Positions 1 through 6,985 of a stretch of 15,828 nt of DNA are shown one piece after another. Where the stretch lies: contig CAJUAW010000064.1 of NCBI GenBank assembly GCA_910584605.1, forward strand, positions 1-15,828. The letters are read 5' to 3'. Below the pieces are notes generated by a model. It was not told the DNA's origin. It did no database searches and saw only the letters and a list, made by a program, of their open reading frames with translations. Every line of letters begins with the position of its first letter. The stretch's first letter is position 1. This DNA comes from an uncultured Oscillospiraceae bacterium. GTDB taxonomy: Bacteria > Bacillota_A > Clostridia > Oscillospirales > Oscillospiraceae. The position numbers and the translations under genes are program-made.

Positions 1-1
1 C

Positions 2-3000
2 CCCATCGTGGAGCTGGGCGAGCAGCTGTACAACGGCAGCCTGAAGCTGAACGAGCGCTCGACTGACGACTTCTACCGTCCCACCCGGACCTGGGAGTTC
101 GAAAGCAAGACCATCGGCTCCTATGTGAAGAAGGAGCTGCTGAAGGCTGAGTACACCGAGAAGGTCACCGGCCGTATGCTGTACGATCTGCTGACCCGAG
201 ACGTCATCGACAACTACGAGTTCGACATCGCCATCGACGGTGTGGAGACCTCCACGGCTGACGCCCGCGATATCCTGAAGGACTCTGACAACCACAACTC
301 CTACTTCACCACCGACAGCCTGGTCCGCGCCAACACCGACGGTGTGGGCCGCACTGGCAAAGGCGTGCTGACTCAGGTGTTTGTGGACGACAGCAAGGAC
401 GTTGAGCGGGTCTATGTGGCCGTGATCAACACCTACCTGGCTATCGCCGAGAAAGACTACGACTCCAAGCGGGACGAGGTTACCCTGAAGGGCTACAACA
501 TGAATAGCAAGGGTGCCCCGGCCAGCCCCATCTACATCAAGGATGAGGATCTGGACGAGACCAAGATCGTTGTCGACGGCGAGGACTTCGCCATCGAGGA
601 CGTGAAGAAGGACGACAAGTTCCTGATCACCGTGGCTGACGGCCGTGTTCAGAGCATGATCGCCCCCGAGGTCCTGTCTGAGGTCACCCTGCGTTCCTTC
701 AAAAAGGACAACTGGGTCAACGCCGACGGCACCCAGTATGACCACGCCGACACCGCCCGCTATGACGTGGAGGTGCTGGACGCTTACGACGACGTCAACA
801 TGAAGGACGTCACCTACAACATCGTTCTGGACGCCTATGGCTACCTCATCGGCCTGGAGCTGAACGAGAAGGCCAACCAGTACGTGTTCGTCACCGGCAC
901 CGACGCCGGCGAGAGCAACCTGTACGCCAAGAACGCCAACGTCAACGTCATCTTCCTGGACGGCACCATGGACACTGTCGTGGTGAACACCAAGGACAGC
1001 AAGGTTGACTGGGCCGCCGGCGGCAGAAACCTGTCTCAGGTGAACACCTGGTGCACCTACACCAAGAACGCCAATGACGTTTACACCCTGAAAGAGGTGG
1101 GTATTAACTCCGAAAGCACCGATCCCACCTACCTTGCGAACCATCCCAAGAAGGTGGCCCAGAGCGCCATGGACGCTGATCCCAACACCTTCGACATCAA
1201 CACCAAGAACGTCTCCCTGGACGGCTCCAAGGTGGCACACAAGAGCGTTGGCGACATGGGCGACTTCACCCGCGTCTACGGCAACGACGACACCGTTTAC
1301 ATCAACACTAAGATGGAGCGCGTCACCGTGAAGGACGGCAACAAGCCCATGTTCATCGTGGACGACGTTGACTCCGTCACCACCGGCGTGAAGAACGTGG
1401 ACTTCACCGTGAACAACTACAGTGTGCCTGTCGACCCAGACAACACTGCTGTTGGCGATACCGATCCCGACCCCAATAACAACTACGACGAGCACGCCAA
1501 AAATGAGGCCTACATCCTCTACGACAAGGACGGCTACATCATCAGCGTGGTCCTGCTGGCTGCCGATGACAAGGGCGCTTCCGCTCAGTACGCCTACATC
1601 ACCAGCGGCGTGCAGCGTGAGGATTACCTGGGCAACGACGAGTGGGAGTGGCACCGCGATGCCATCATCAATGGTGAGAAGGTCGACCTGGTTGAGGTTG
1701 ACGACCAGAGCGCGTACCTGAACACCGGTGTTGAGACCGGCAAATGGTATGAGGTCCGCTTCGATGCCAAGGGCCACGTCTCCGACCTGGAGGCCAACGC
1801 CAAGGTTAATCCCGCCGACACCCACAACCGCGTTGTGAATAGCACCTACATCGACTTCGACTTCGGTTGGGACCGCTTCGTCAACGATGTGGACGAGGTC
1901 GTGAATGCTGTGAACGGCAACAGCTTTGACCCCGATGGCAACGGCCCCATCGCTGCTTACAACTACGAGACCTCCAAGACCGTTCTGCTGTATGCTGACT
2001 ACTACTGCGGCGCCAGCGGCGTTCAGACCCATGGCGCCAGCGGAAGCCGCGCCGACCTGAGCTTCAAGAACGGCACTCTGTACACCAACACCGCCCAGAC
2101 CGAGGGCTTCTCCGTGGCTCCCACTGTCAAGGTCGTTCTGGCCCTGGCCGCTAAGAACCATGGCGACAAGTTCGACAGCGTGGAAGAGGTCGGCACCGGC
2201 TATGACGCCCTGAAGGACGCCCTGAACCGGCTGGACAGCGACAAGAGCTCCTTCTGCGGCTACCTCGGCGCTGTGATCGAGGATGGCGCTGCCACCTCCA
2301 TCATCCTGGACGACCGCTCCGGCGCTGCCCGGCCCGACTATGAGGCCGTCGAGCCCATGACCGTGACCGTCAATAAGGTGGACGCCAACGGCGCCAGCAT
2401 TGCTCCTTCTGAGACCATCACCTGGTATGGCGCCAGCCCCCTCACCGCTACTGCGGTTTCCGGTTACACCCAGAGCACCGCTGATTGGGCTGTAAGCAAC
2501 TTCCGCGAGAACACCACCGCGACCGTCACCTATGTCTACACCAAGGATGGCGGCGAGACCAAGAAGGTTATGGTCCAGTATAGGGCCGGCTCCAGTAGCG
2601 GTACCGTGGTTGGTTACGACGTCATTGACGCTGAGATCATGAGCGTTATCGACGAATCCTCCGCCACCAGCCCGATCAAGGTTGCTTATGATGCCAATAC
2701 CACTCTCAATGCTGACTACGAGATCGCCGGTAACACCTCTCACCCCATCACTTCCAGCACCGAGACCATCGACGTGGTTGTGCAGTGGAAGATGGTTGAC
2801 CTGAAGCTGGCGGCTGGGATCATTCACACCACTGGTGACTTGACTGTCGCCTGGGCTGCTGATACCAGCAAGGGCCTTGTTGCTGGGGCTGCTACGGATA
2901 TCCCCGCCAACGATGATGACGCTTTGAAGGTTCCCCATGGTGTGGAGCTGACCATTGCTGGTAATAAAGTTGGAAAGTACACCTCCACCGGTGCAGACGC

Positions 3001-3409
3001 AACCAAGATGACCCTTGTTGCCGATAAGGAAGTCAAAGGCACTGACTTTGGCTACTACAAGGTGTCTCTGGGTGCTGTTCCCACTCTGACCAACTGGACT
3101 GTCACTCAGGCCATTGCTGATGCGGACGATAATGGGGATGTGTTTGTCAAGGGTGGTGTGGCTACCAATGTTGTGATTAATCTGAGCTTGACTCCTGACA
3201 CCGACCAGACCATTGCACAGAACCAGGCCGTTAACGCTACTGTAGCTGGAACTGGTATGACAAAGGGAACTGAGACCGGTCTTCCCGCTGGCGGCACTGA
3301 TGCGGCTGGTACAGCCTTCGCAGCTGGCACTGCTGTAAACGGTTCTGTTACCGTGAGCGCAAATATAACTGCCGATGGAACTATCACAATCACTCTGAAT
3401 ATCGCCTGA
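2..3409 (+). CDS. S-layer-type surface protein, 3' part (start lies outside the window)
   Basis: This is the C-terminal part, at least 1,130 residues, of a large secreted, acidic, Asp/Asn/Thr-rich protein. The frame is open to the window edge, so the GTG at 8 is probably internal. Beta-rich modules recur: a strand ending in a D-x-x-G-Y/H turn, then hydrophobic and Tyr-rich strands, near residues 118-151, 268-297, 500-535 and 579-600 (counted from the GTG). This is the style of Clostridia S-layer proteins, whose SLH wall-anchoring repeats would sit upstream. Residues about 785-848 resemble a MucBP-type repeat (V-x-V-D-x-x-G-x-x-I-A-P-S, later Y-V-Y). No sorting signal or membrane segment closes the protein; it ends in Thr/Ala/Gly-rich beta sequence. 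Third positions shift from mostly C/G to many T/A after about 2590. The role is inferred as a cell-surface structural or adhesive layer. The family call is moderate because the diagnostic N-terminus is missing. Confidence 0.72.
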   Translation, partial: PIVELGEQLYNGSLKLNERSTDDFYRPTRTWEFESKTIGSYVKKELLKAEYTEKVTGRMLYDLLTRDVIDNYEFDIAIDGVETSTADARDILKDSDNHNSYFTTDSLVRANTDGVGRTGKGVLTQVFVDDSKDVERVYVAVINTYLAIAEKDYDSKRDEVTLKGYNMNSKGAPASPIYIKDEDLDETKIVVDGEDFAIEDVKKDDKFLITVADGRVQSMIAPEVLSEVTLRSFKKDNWVNADGTQYDHADTARYDVEVLDAYDDVNMKDVTYNIVLDAYGYLIGLELNEKANQYVFVTGTDAGESNLYAKNANVNVIFLDGTMDTVVVNTKDSKVDWAAGGRNLSQVNTWCTYTKNANDVYTLKEVGINSESTDPTYLANHPKKVAQSAMDADPNTFDINTKNVSLDGSKVAHKSVGDMGDFTRVYGNDDTVYINTKMERVTVKDGNKPMFIVDDVDSVTTGVKNVDFTVNNYSVPVDPDNTAVGDTDPDPNNNYDEHAKNEAYILYDKDGYIISVVLLAADDKGASAQYAYITSGVQREDYLGNDEWEWHRDAIINGEKVDLVEVDDQSAYLNTGVETGKWYEVRFDAKGHVSDLEANAKVNPADTHNRVVNSTYIDFDFGWDRFVNDVDEVVNAVNGNSFDPDGNGPIAAYNYETSKTVLLYADYYCGASGVQTHGASGSRADLSFKNGTLYTNTAQTEGFSVAPTVKVVLALAAKNHGDKFDSVEEVGTGYDALKDALNRLDSDKSSFCGYLGAVIEDGAATSIILDDRSGAARPDYEAVEPMTVTVNKVDANGASIAPSETITWYGASPLTATAVSGYTQSTADWAVSNFRENTTATVTYVYTKDGGETKKVMVQYRAGSSSGTVVGYDVIDAEIMSVIDESSATSPIKVAYDANTTLNADYEIAGNTSHPITSSTETIDVVVQWKMVDLKLAAGIIHTTGDLTVAWAADTSKGLVAGAATDIPANDDDALKVPHGVELTIAGNKVGKYTSTGADATKMTLVADKEVKGTDFGYYKVSLGAVPTLTNWTVTQAIADADDNGDVFVKGGVATNVVINLSLTPDTDQTIAQNQAVNATVAGTGMTKGTETGLPAGGTDAAGTAFAAGTAVNGSVTVSANITADGTITITLNIA

Positions 3410-3441
3410 TTTTCTTGAGTCATCGGATTGATTCGCAGCAA

Positions 3442-3469
3442 AAGGCCCGTCCCGAAAGGGGCGGGCCTT
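3442..3469. terminator. Hairpin terminator between converging genes
   Basis: Twelve-base arms (3442-3453 and 3458-3469) with one G-T wobble enclose a GAAA tetraloop. The hairpin lies 32 bases after the surface-protein stop. The flanks give short A and T runs on either side, so it may also end the minus-strand gene that stops at 3481. The T tract on the plus side is weak. Confidence 0.75.
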
Positions 3470-3480
3470 CCTGTCACCTT

Positions 3481-3984
3481 TTAGGCGTCTAAGGCAAAAA
3501 ACGCGATCACCTTATAGGTGTAATGATTGACGTTCAGGTCGGGGAGGTTCTCCGGGATTGTCAGCGTGGCGGTATTCCCGGACCAGGTGATGGACGCGGC
3601 GGACCCCTGGAAGGAGCTGCCGTACCCGGGGTTGCTGTAGTAGCCGATGTAGGTGTTGCGCCCGGTGCCGTCGGCCACCAGCAGGCACCTGGGCCCGAGG
3701 ACAAAAAACACCACCGGCCGGGCGGCAAAGTTGATGGAGACGGTAGCGCCGTCGCCTGCTTTGCCGGTTCCGGTGTAGGAGAAGGTACCGATGCGGCAGT
3801 TGCCCTTTTTTGCCATCTGGGCCGCCAGAGCGGTCCGTGCGCTGACCTCTGCGGCCAGACCGTCGGCCTGGGCCTTAATGGCCCCGTCGATTTTCGCGTT
3901 GTCGGCGTTGAAGTCCTCCATCAGGACCTTGTCCGGCCGCGCCCACTGGCTCAACCGGTAGTTGGGTGTGTAATTGCTTGGCAT
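3481..3984 (-). CDS. Orphan phage tail-fibre-like protein
   Basis: This is a 167-residue protein. Its first 35 residues carry a pattern (N-Y-x-L-S-Q-W, then D-K-V-L-M-x-D-F-N-x-D-N-x-K-I-D) that I recognise from phage tail and baseplate-type structural proteins in Clostridia prophages. A short helical stretch follows (about 37-58), rich in Ala and charged residues. The rest is Gly/Ser/Thr/Asn-rich beta sequence like a fibre tip. The ATG at 3984 is preferred because AAGGAGG lies six to eight bases upstream. The frame stays open to 4092, but that extension would run through the ribosome site and a hairpin. No capsid, tail, lysis or integrase genes are near, so it is either a phage remnant or a domesticated orphan. 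The function is unknown; the N-terminal resemblance is from memory of the family and was not searched. Confidence 0.6.
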   Translation of the reverse strand: MPSNYTPNYRLSQWARPDKVLMEDFNADNAKIDGAIKAQADGLAAEVSARTALAAQMAKKGNCRIGTFSYTGTGKAGDGATVSINFAARPVVFFVLGPRCLLVADGTGRNTYIGYYSNPGYGSSFQGSAASITWSGNTATLTIPENLPDLNVNHYTYKVIAFFALDA

Positions 3985-4014
3985 GTGTGTTTCCTCCTTG
4001 ATGTAATTGAGTGG

Positions 4015-4043
4015 GCAAGCCTCCTTTCGCAGGAGAGGCTTGC
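4015..4043. repeat. Hairpin in the leader of the tail-fibre-like gene
   Basis: An inverted repeat with 11 paired bases and a two-base bulge (4015-4025 with 4031-4043; loop 4026-4030). It lies just upstream of the ribosome site of the minus-strand gene starting at 3984. Neither strand has a T run after it, so it is not an obvious terminator and may be a leader structure. Confidence 0.5.
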
Positions 4044-4052
4044 GTGTCCCTC

Positions 4053-4088
4053 TATAAAACACAAAAAACGCCCCGAAGTGGGACGTTT
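4053..4088 (-). terminator. Terminator after the RpiR-type regulator
   Basis: Nine-base arms (4066-4074 and 4080-4088, one wobble) with a five-base loop. On the minus strand the stem is followed by six T and then further T-rich sequence (to about 4053). It lies about 100 bases downstream of the regulator's stop, with correct orientation for ending that transcript. Confidence 0.75.
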
Positions 4089-4137
4089 GCATACATTTAA
4101 TGGAAATCAGGGAGCAGTGCGCCCATTTTCTGGCCGT

Positions 4138-4170
4138 GAGGGAGATGCGTCATAACGAAGCGTCTCCCTC
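4138..4170. repeat. Inverted repeat just after the regulator gene
   Basis: Arms 4138-4148 and 4160-4170 pair over 11 bases with one G-T wobble; the loop is 4149-4159. On the plus strand it is followed by a short CTTTT, so it could act as a plus-strand terminator. On the minus strand it would be an mRNA 3'-end hairpin ahead of the stronger terminator at 4053-4088. Confidence 0.5.
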
Positions 4171-4184
4171 CGGTTCTTTTGCGC

Positions 4185-5072
4185 TCACCGGGCCACAAGG
4201 GCGTGCGCCGGCTTTGTACGCAGGGATTGAAAGATCGCTTCGGTCTCCTCCAGATTGTTTTTGGCCCGCTCCACATCCAGCCAGCACAGCTGAGTGATGA
4301 GAATCTCCGCGATAAAAAGGGAGGCCAGCTGAGAATTGTGCAGGCCGAAGCTGCGCTGTTGAACGGTAAAGGTGCAGTCGGAGAACTCAGACAGGGGGGA
4401 GGTGGTAGCGTCTGTGATGCTGATGATCTTCGCTCCGCGCTCCTTGCAGATGCGGGTGGCATTGACGATCCGGGCGGCATACCGCGGCATGCAGATGGAG
4501 ATCACCACATCGCCGCCGCCAATGCGGTGGAGGTGTTCCGGAAGGTTGTAGTCATAGTAGGACAGCAGATCCACCCGGTCTGTGATCCGGTTCAGGTTGT
4601 GGTAGAGGTAGTAGGCAGTGACCCGGCAGTTCCGCTCGGCAATGACGTAGATGTGGGAGGAGTTCAGCAGCATATTCACCGCCAGAGAGACCTGCTGGTC
4701 GGAGAGATTGGACCGGGTAGTCAAAAGGTTGTCGATCTGCTGCTGCAGGATCGTGTCGATATCGTAGCACCCCGCCTCGGCGTTGACCTGGGACAGGGAC
4801 TCGATCCTCCGGATGGGGACTGCATAGAACATCAGGAAGGCGTGGAGCTCATGCTGAAAATTGGAGTAGCTGTCATAGCCCAGACGGAGCACGGTGCGGA
4901 CGACTGTGGCGGTGCTGACGCCAGAGGCGCTGGCCAGCTCCTGGACCGTGGCGACCGCGCCCTTCACCGGGTTGCTCAGCACAAATTCCACCACCTTTTT
5001 CTGGGATTTGGACAGCTCTGGCAGCTTGTGCTCCAGTTGCAGCAGGATGTCTGAGGATGCGGGGGTAGACAT
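4185..5072 (-). CDS. RpiR/MurR-family transcriptional regulator (HTH plus SIS domain)
   Basis: This 295-residue protein has the length and two-domain plan of RpiR regulators. An N-terminal helix-turn-helix domain (about 13-85) includes L-S-K-S-Q-K-K-V and the recognition part S-G-V-S-T-A-T-V-V-R. A C-terminal SIS domain follows (about 120-265). The usual phosphosugar-binding G-x-G-x-S loop after the first SIS strand reads A-E-R-N-C (145-149), and the second loop reads I-S-I-C-M-P-R-Y rather than a Ser-Gly motif. The effector may therefore not be a sugar phosphate. The ATG at 5072 is chosen because AAGGAGG (5083-5089) lies ten bases upstream; a GTG at 5093 would place that site inside the gene. 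It is divergent from the tct-cit operon and probably controls it. An autoregulatory palindrome may overlap its own promoter. Whether it represses or activates is unknown. Confidence 0.9.
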   Translation of the reverse strand: MSTPASSDILLQLEHKLPELSKSQKKVVEFVLSNPVKGAVATVQELASASGVSTATVVRTVLRLGYDSYSNFQHELHAFLMFYAVPIRRIESLSQVNAEAGCYDIDTILQQQIDNLLTTRSNLSDQQVSLAVNMLLNSSHIYVIAERNCRVTAYYLYHNLNRITDRVDLLSYYDYNLPEHLHRIGGGDVVISICMPRYAARIVNATRICKERGAKIISITDATTSPLSEFSDCTFTVQQRSFGLHNSQLASLFIAEILITQLCWLDVERAKNNLEETEAIFQSLRTKPAHALVAR

Positions 5073-5147
5073 GGGAATAGGACCTCCTTGCACATAAAAA
5101 TGGCTCTCCCGGCGCGGAGGGATACGGACTGCAGAAAAGTGTAATAA

Positions 5148-5177
5148 ATTTTATCATAATTTTGAGGACAATGTCAA
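5148..5177 (-). promoter_or_regulatory. Probable sigma-A promoter of the RpiR-type regulator
   Basis: On the minus strand a perfect TTGACA (5172-5177) is separated by 18 bases from TAAAAT (5148-5153). Transcription would start about 70 bases upstream of the ATG at 5072. An imperfect palindrome (5140-5156, 11 of 17 positions symmetric) covers the -10 box and could be an autoregulatory operator. Confidence 0.65.
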
Positions 5178-5247
5178 GATTTTCATATAATTTCGCACAA
5201 TAGACCACTTTCGAATTGAGTAAAGCGACAAAAAACTGCAAGTAAAT

Positions 5248-5282
5248 GAAACGATCTTTACATTATTGAAGAAAATCGTTAC
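5248..5282. promoter_or_regulatory. Candidate operator spanning the tct-cit promoter
   Basis: An inverted repeat with ten-base arms (5248-5257 and 5273-5282) matches at 8 of 10 positions around the core AACGAT. The arms touch the -35 and -10 boxes. The 15-base separation would put the arm centres about 25 bases apart on the DNA. It is a good candidate site for the divergent RpiR-type dimer, but the link is inferred. Confidence 0.45.
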
Positions 5283-5285
5283 AAT
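5257..5285 (+). promoter_or_regulatory. Probable sigma-A promoter of the tct-cit operon
   Basis: TTTACA (5257-5262), a 17-base spacer, then TACAAT (5280-5285). Each box has five of six consensus bases. The expected start near 5292 leaves a leader of about 130 bases before tctC. Confidence 0.7.
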
Positions 5286-5318
5286 AATCATAACGCTGGA
5301 GGGACAGGATCGACGAAA

Positions 5319-5359
5319 AAGCTTTGGGGCTTCTCAGGCGGATCCCCTTAGCTTCCGCC
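5319..5359 (+). promoter_or_regulatory. Leader segment with two mutually exclusive hairpins
   Basis: In the tctC leader, 5319-5329 can pair with 5344-5354 (AAGCT and GGGG blocks around a TT mismatch). Alternatively 5337-5342 can pair with 5354-5359 (GGCGGA with TCCGCC, perfect). The two overlap and cannot form together. No known riboswitch is recognised, and neither hairpin is followed by a T run. Confidence 0.3.
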
Positions 5360-5424
5360 AAGACGTGACGGCCCATTCAGCGGAACGAACTGCATCCATT
5401 ATTTTACTAAGAGGAGGATTTTCT

Positions 5425-6444
5425 ATGAAAAAGCTTTTGACCCTTGTGCTTGCAATGGCTGTGACCATGAGTCTGGCTGCCTGCAGCGGCGGCAACTCCA
5501 GCACCTCCAAACCCGCCGCCTCCACACCCGCCTCCAGCACACCCGCTTCCAGCTCCGGCACGGCCAGCTCGTTCCCTGAGCGGCCCATCGAGCTGGTGGC
5601 CGCCTACGGTCCGGGCGGCGGGCACGACATTATGCTCCGCACCGCGCTGAAGATCATCAACGAGAAGAATCTGGCTCCCGGCGCCAATATGAACGTGGTC
5701 AATAAAGACGGCGGCTCCGGCGCTGTGGGCATGGCCTACGTCAACGGCCATGCCGGTGACGACTACTATGTGATGTGCGTCACCTCCTCCTTCCTCACCA
5801 CCCCTCTGTCCACCGACACCGGCCTGACCTATGAGGACTTCACCCCTCTGGTTTGCTTCGGCCTGGACCCCGAGGTCATTGTTGTCCGGGGCGACTCCGG
5901 CATCACCTCCATGAGTGATCTGCTCTCCGCACCCCGCACGGTGGGCGGCACCGGCACCGGCTCCATCGACAACATCGTTGTGAACAAGCTGAAGGACACC
6001 TCCGGCGCAGACCTGAACTATATCCCCTATCAGGGCGACGGCGAGCTGGTCACCGCCCTGCTGGGCAGCCAGGTGGACGCCATCAGCACCAACGTAAACT
6101 CCTGCGGCGACTATCTGTCCACCGGCGACTTTGTGGCGCTGGGCATCGCCACCGGCGAGCGCAACAGCCAGCTGCCTGACATCCCCACCATGAAGGAGCA
6201 GGGCTATGCCATCGAGCTGGGTGTGTTTCGCGGCGTAGCCGGCCCCGCCAATATGTCGGAGGAGGCAAAGGCGTACTATATTGACCTCTTTACCCGCCTC
6301 AGCGAGACCGACGCCTGGGAGAACGATTATTTGATCCCCAACGGTGTGCAGAAGAACCTGCTGACCGGCGACGACTTTAAGGCTTACCTGGATACCCTGA
6401 ACACGGAGTATGAGACCTCTATGAGAGAAATGGGCCTGATCTAA
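5425..6444 (+). CDS. tctC: Tripartite tricarboxylate transporter substrate-binding lipoprotein (TctC/Bug family)
   Basis: This 339-residue extracellular receptor delivers substrate to TctAB. A lipoprotein signal peptide (K-K, then a hydrophobic stretch) ends in the lipobox S-L-A-A-C with Cys20 as the lipidated residue. A Ser/Thr/Pro/Ala linker with repeated S-T-P-A-S units (21-49) follows, as expected for a tethered binding protein in a Gram-positive cell. The Bug-family fold starts with F-P-E-R-P-I and the ligand loop P-G-G-G-H-D (near 63-68), then N-K-D-G-G-S-G-A-V-G (near 93-102). The ATG at 5425 is preferred over in-frame upstream codons because GAGGAGG sits seven bases before it and the signal peptide starts there. 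It is the first gene of the operon and is separated from tctB by a strong hairpin. The substrate is probably citrate given the citrate lyase genes downstream, but TctC sequences predict ligands poorly. Confidence 0.92.
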   Translation: MKKLLTLVLAMAVTMSLAACSGGNSSTSKPAASTPASSTPASSSGTASSFPERPIELVAAYGPGGGHDIMLRTALKIINEKNLAPGANMNVVNKDGGSGAVGMAYVNGHAGDDYYVMCVTSSFLTTPLSTDTGLTYEDFTPLVCFGLDPEVIVVRGDSGITSMSDLLSAPRTVGGTGTGSIDNIVVNKLKDTSGADLNYIPYQGDGELVTALLGSQVDAISTNVNSCGDYLSTGDFVALGIATGERNSQLPDIPTMKEQGYAIELGVFRGVAGPANMSEEAKAYYIDLFTRLSETDAWENDYLIPNGVQKNLLTGDDFKAYLDTLNTEYETSMREMGLI

Positions 6445-6458
6445 GTTCCGGACGATCT

Positions 6459-6489
6459 GTGGAGGAGCGGCGGTCTGCCGCTCCTCCAC
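6459..6489 (+). terminator. Strong intercistronic hairpin between tctC and tctB
   Basis: Perfect 13-base arms (6459-6471 and 6477-6489) with a five-base loop, 14 bases after the tctC stop. An AT-rich stretch without a clean T run follows. It probably acts as a partial terminator or 3'-end stabiliser, letting the binding protein be made in excess over TctB and TctA. Confidence 0.7.
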
Positions 6490-6529
6490 ATTCAAATTTT
6501 ATCTTTGCATGTTTATGGGAGGAAACTAC

Positions 6530-6970
6530 ATGAAGCTCTCCAGTAACCGGCTTTTTTTGCTGGCGGTGGCTCTGATCAGCGGATTTCTGCTGAGTCAGTC
6601 CCTGAGCTGGCCGCTCCAGTCCCAATACACCATCGGCCCCGGCTTTTTGCCGACGGTCATGCTGGTGGTTATTATCGTCTGCTGCGTACTGCTGTTCATC
6701 TTTGACAAATCCACCGCCGACATCCACCTGAGCAAGCGTGCGCTGACCCGCCTGGGCCTCTATCTGGTGGGCCTGGTGGCCTTCGTTCTGCTGATGGAGC
6801 ATCTGGGCATTATCTCTTCCGTAGCGGTCTTCACCTTCTATATCATTTTTGCGGTGGAGCGGCATCCGCTGCTGGAAGGGCTTGGCGTTGCCCTGGCCAC
6901 AGCTGCAGTGGTGTGGGCCATCTTCGGCCTGTGGCTGAACATCCCCATCACCATCTTCAATTTCTTGTAA
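6530..6970 (+). CDS. tctB: Tripartite tricarboxylate transporter small membrane subunit (TctB)
   Basis: This 146-residue integral membrane protein has four or five hydrophobic segments (about 8-25, 40-58, 74-90, 92-110 and 116-136), the usual size and plan of TctB. The I-G-P-G-F-L-P motif near 35-41, just ahead of the second segment, is typical of the family. The ATG at 6530 is chosen because GGGAGGAAA lies just upstream; an ATG at 6509 has no such site and would include it. It sits 15 bases before tctA and would form the membrane complex with it. TctB sequences are weakly conserved, so position between tctC and tctA is part of the support. Confidence 0.9.
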   Translation: MKLSSNRLFLLAVALISGFLLSQSLSWPLQSQYTIGPGFLPTVMLVVIIVCCVLLFIFDKSTADIHLSKRALTRLGLYLVGLVAFVLLMEHLGIISSVAVFTFYIIFAVERHPLLEGLGVALATAAVVWAIFGLWLNIPITIFNFL

Positions 6971-6985
6971 GAGGAGGGACGGATC

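Noticed and set aside
8..10. GTG at 8 as the true start of the surface protein
   Set aside because: No ribosome site is visible, the frame is open to the window edge, and no signal peptide follows, so the gene is taken as partial.
3985..4092. N-terminal extension of the tail-fibre-like protein
   Set aside because: It reads through the ribosome site and the hairpins and bears no resemblance to the family; ATG 3984 has AAGGAGG upstream.
5266..5424. In-frame extension of tctC to a TTG at 5266
   Set aside because: It would start inside the promoter and bury the lipoprotein signal peptide.
5487..5562. Repetitive Ser/Pro codons in the tctC linker as a microsatellite or CRISPR-like repeat
   Set aside because: It encodes a normal lipoprotein linker, has no spacers, and the units are only a few codons long.
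5407..6495. Long open frame opposite tctC (362 residues)
   Set aside because: His/Gly/Val-rich shadow of a GC-rich gene, with no family resemblance; tctC on the other strand is clearly real.
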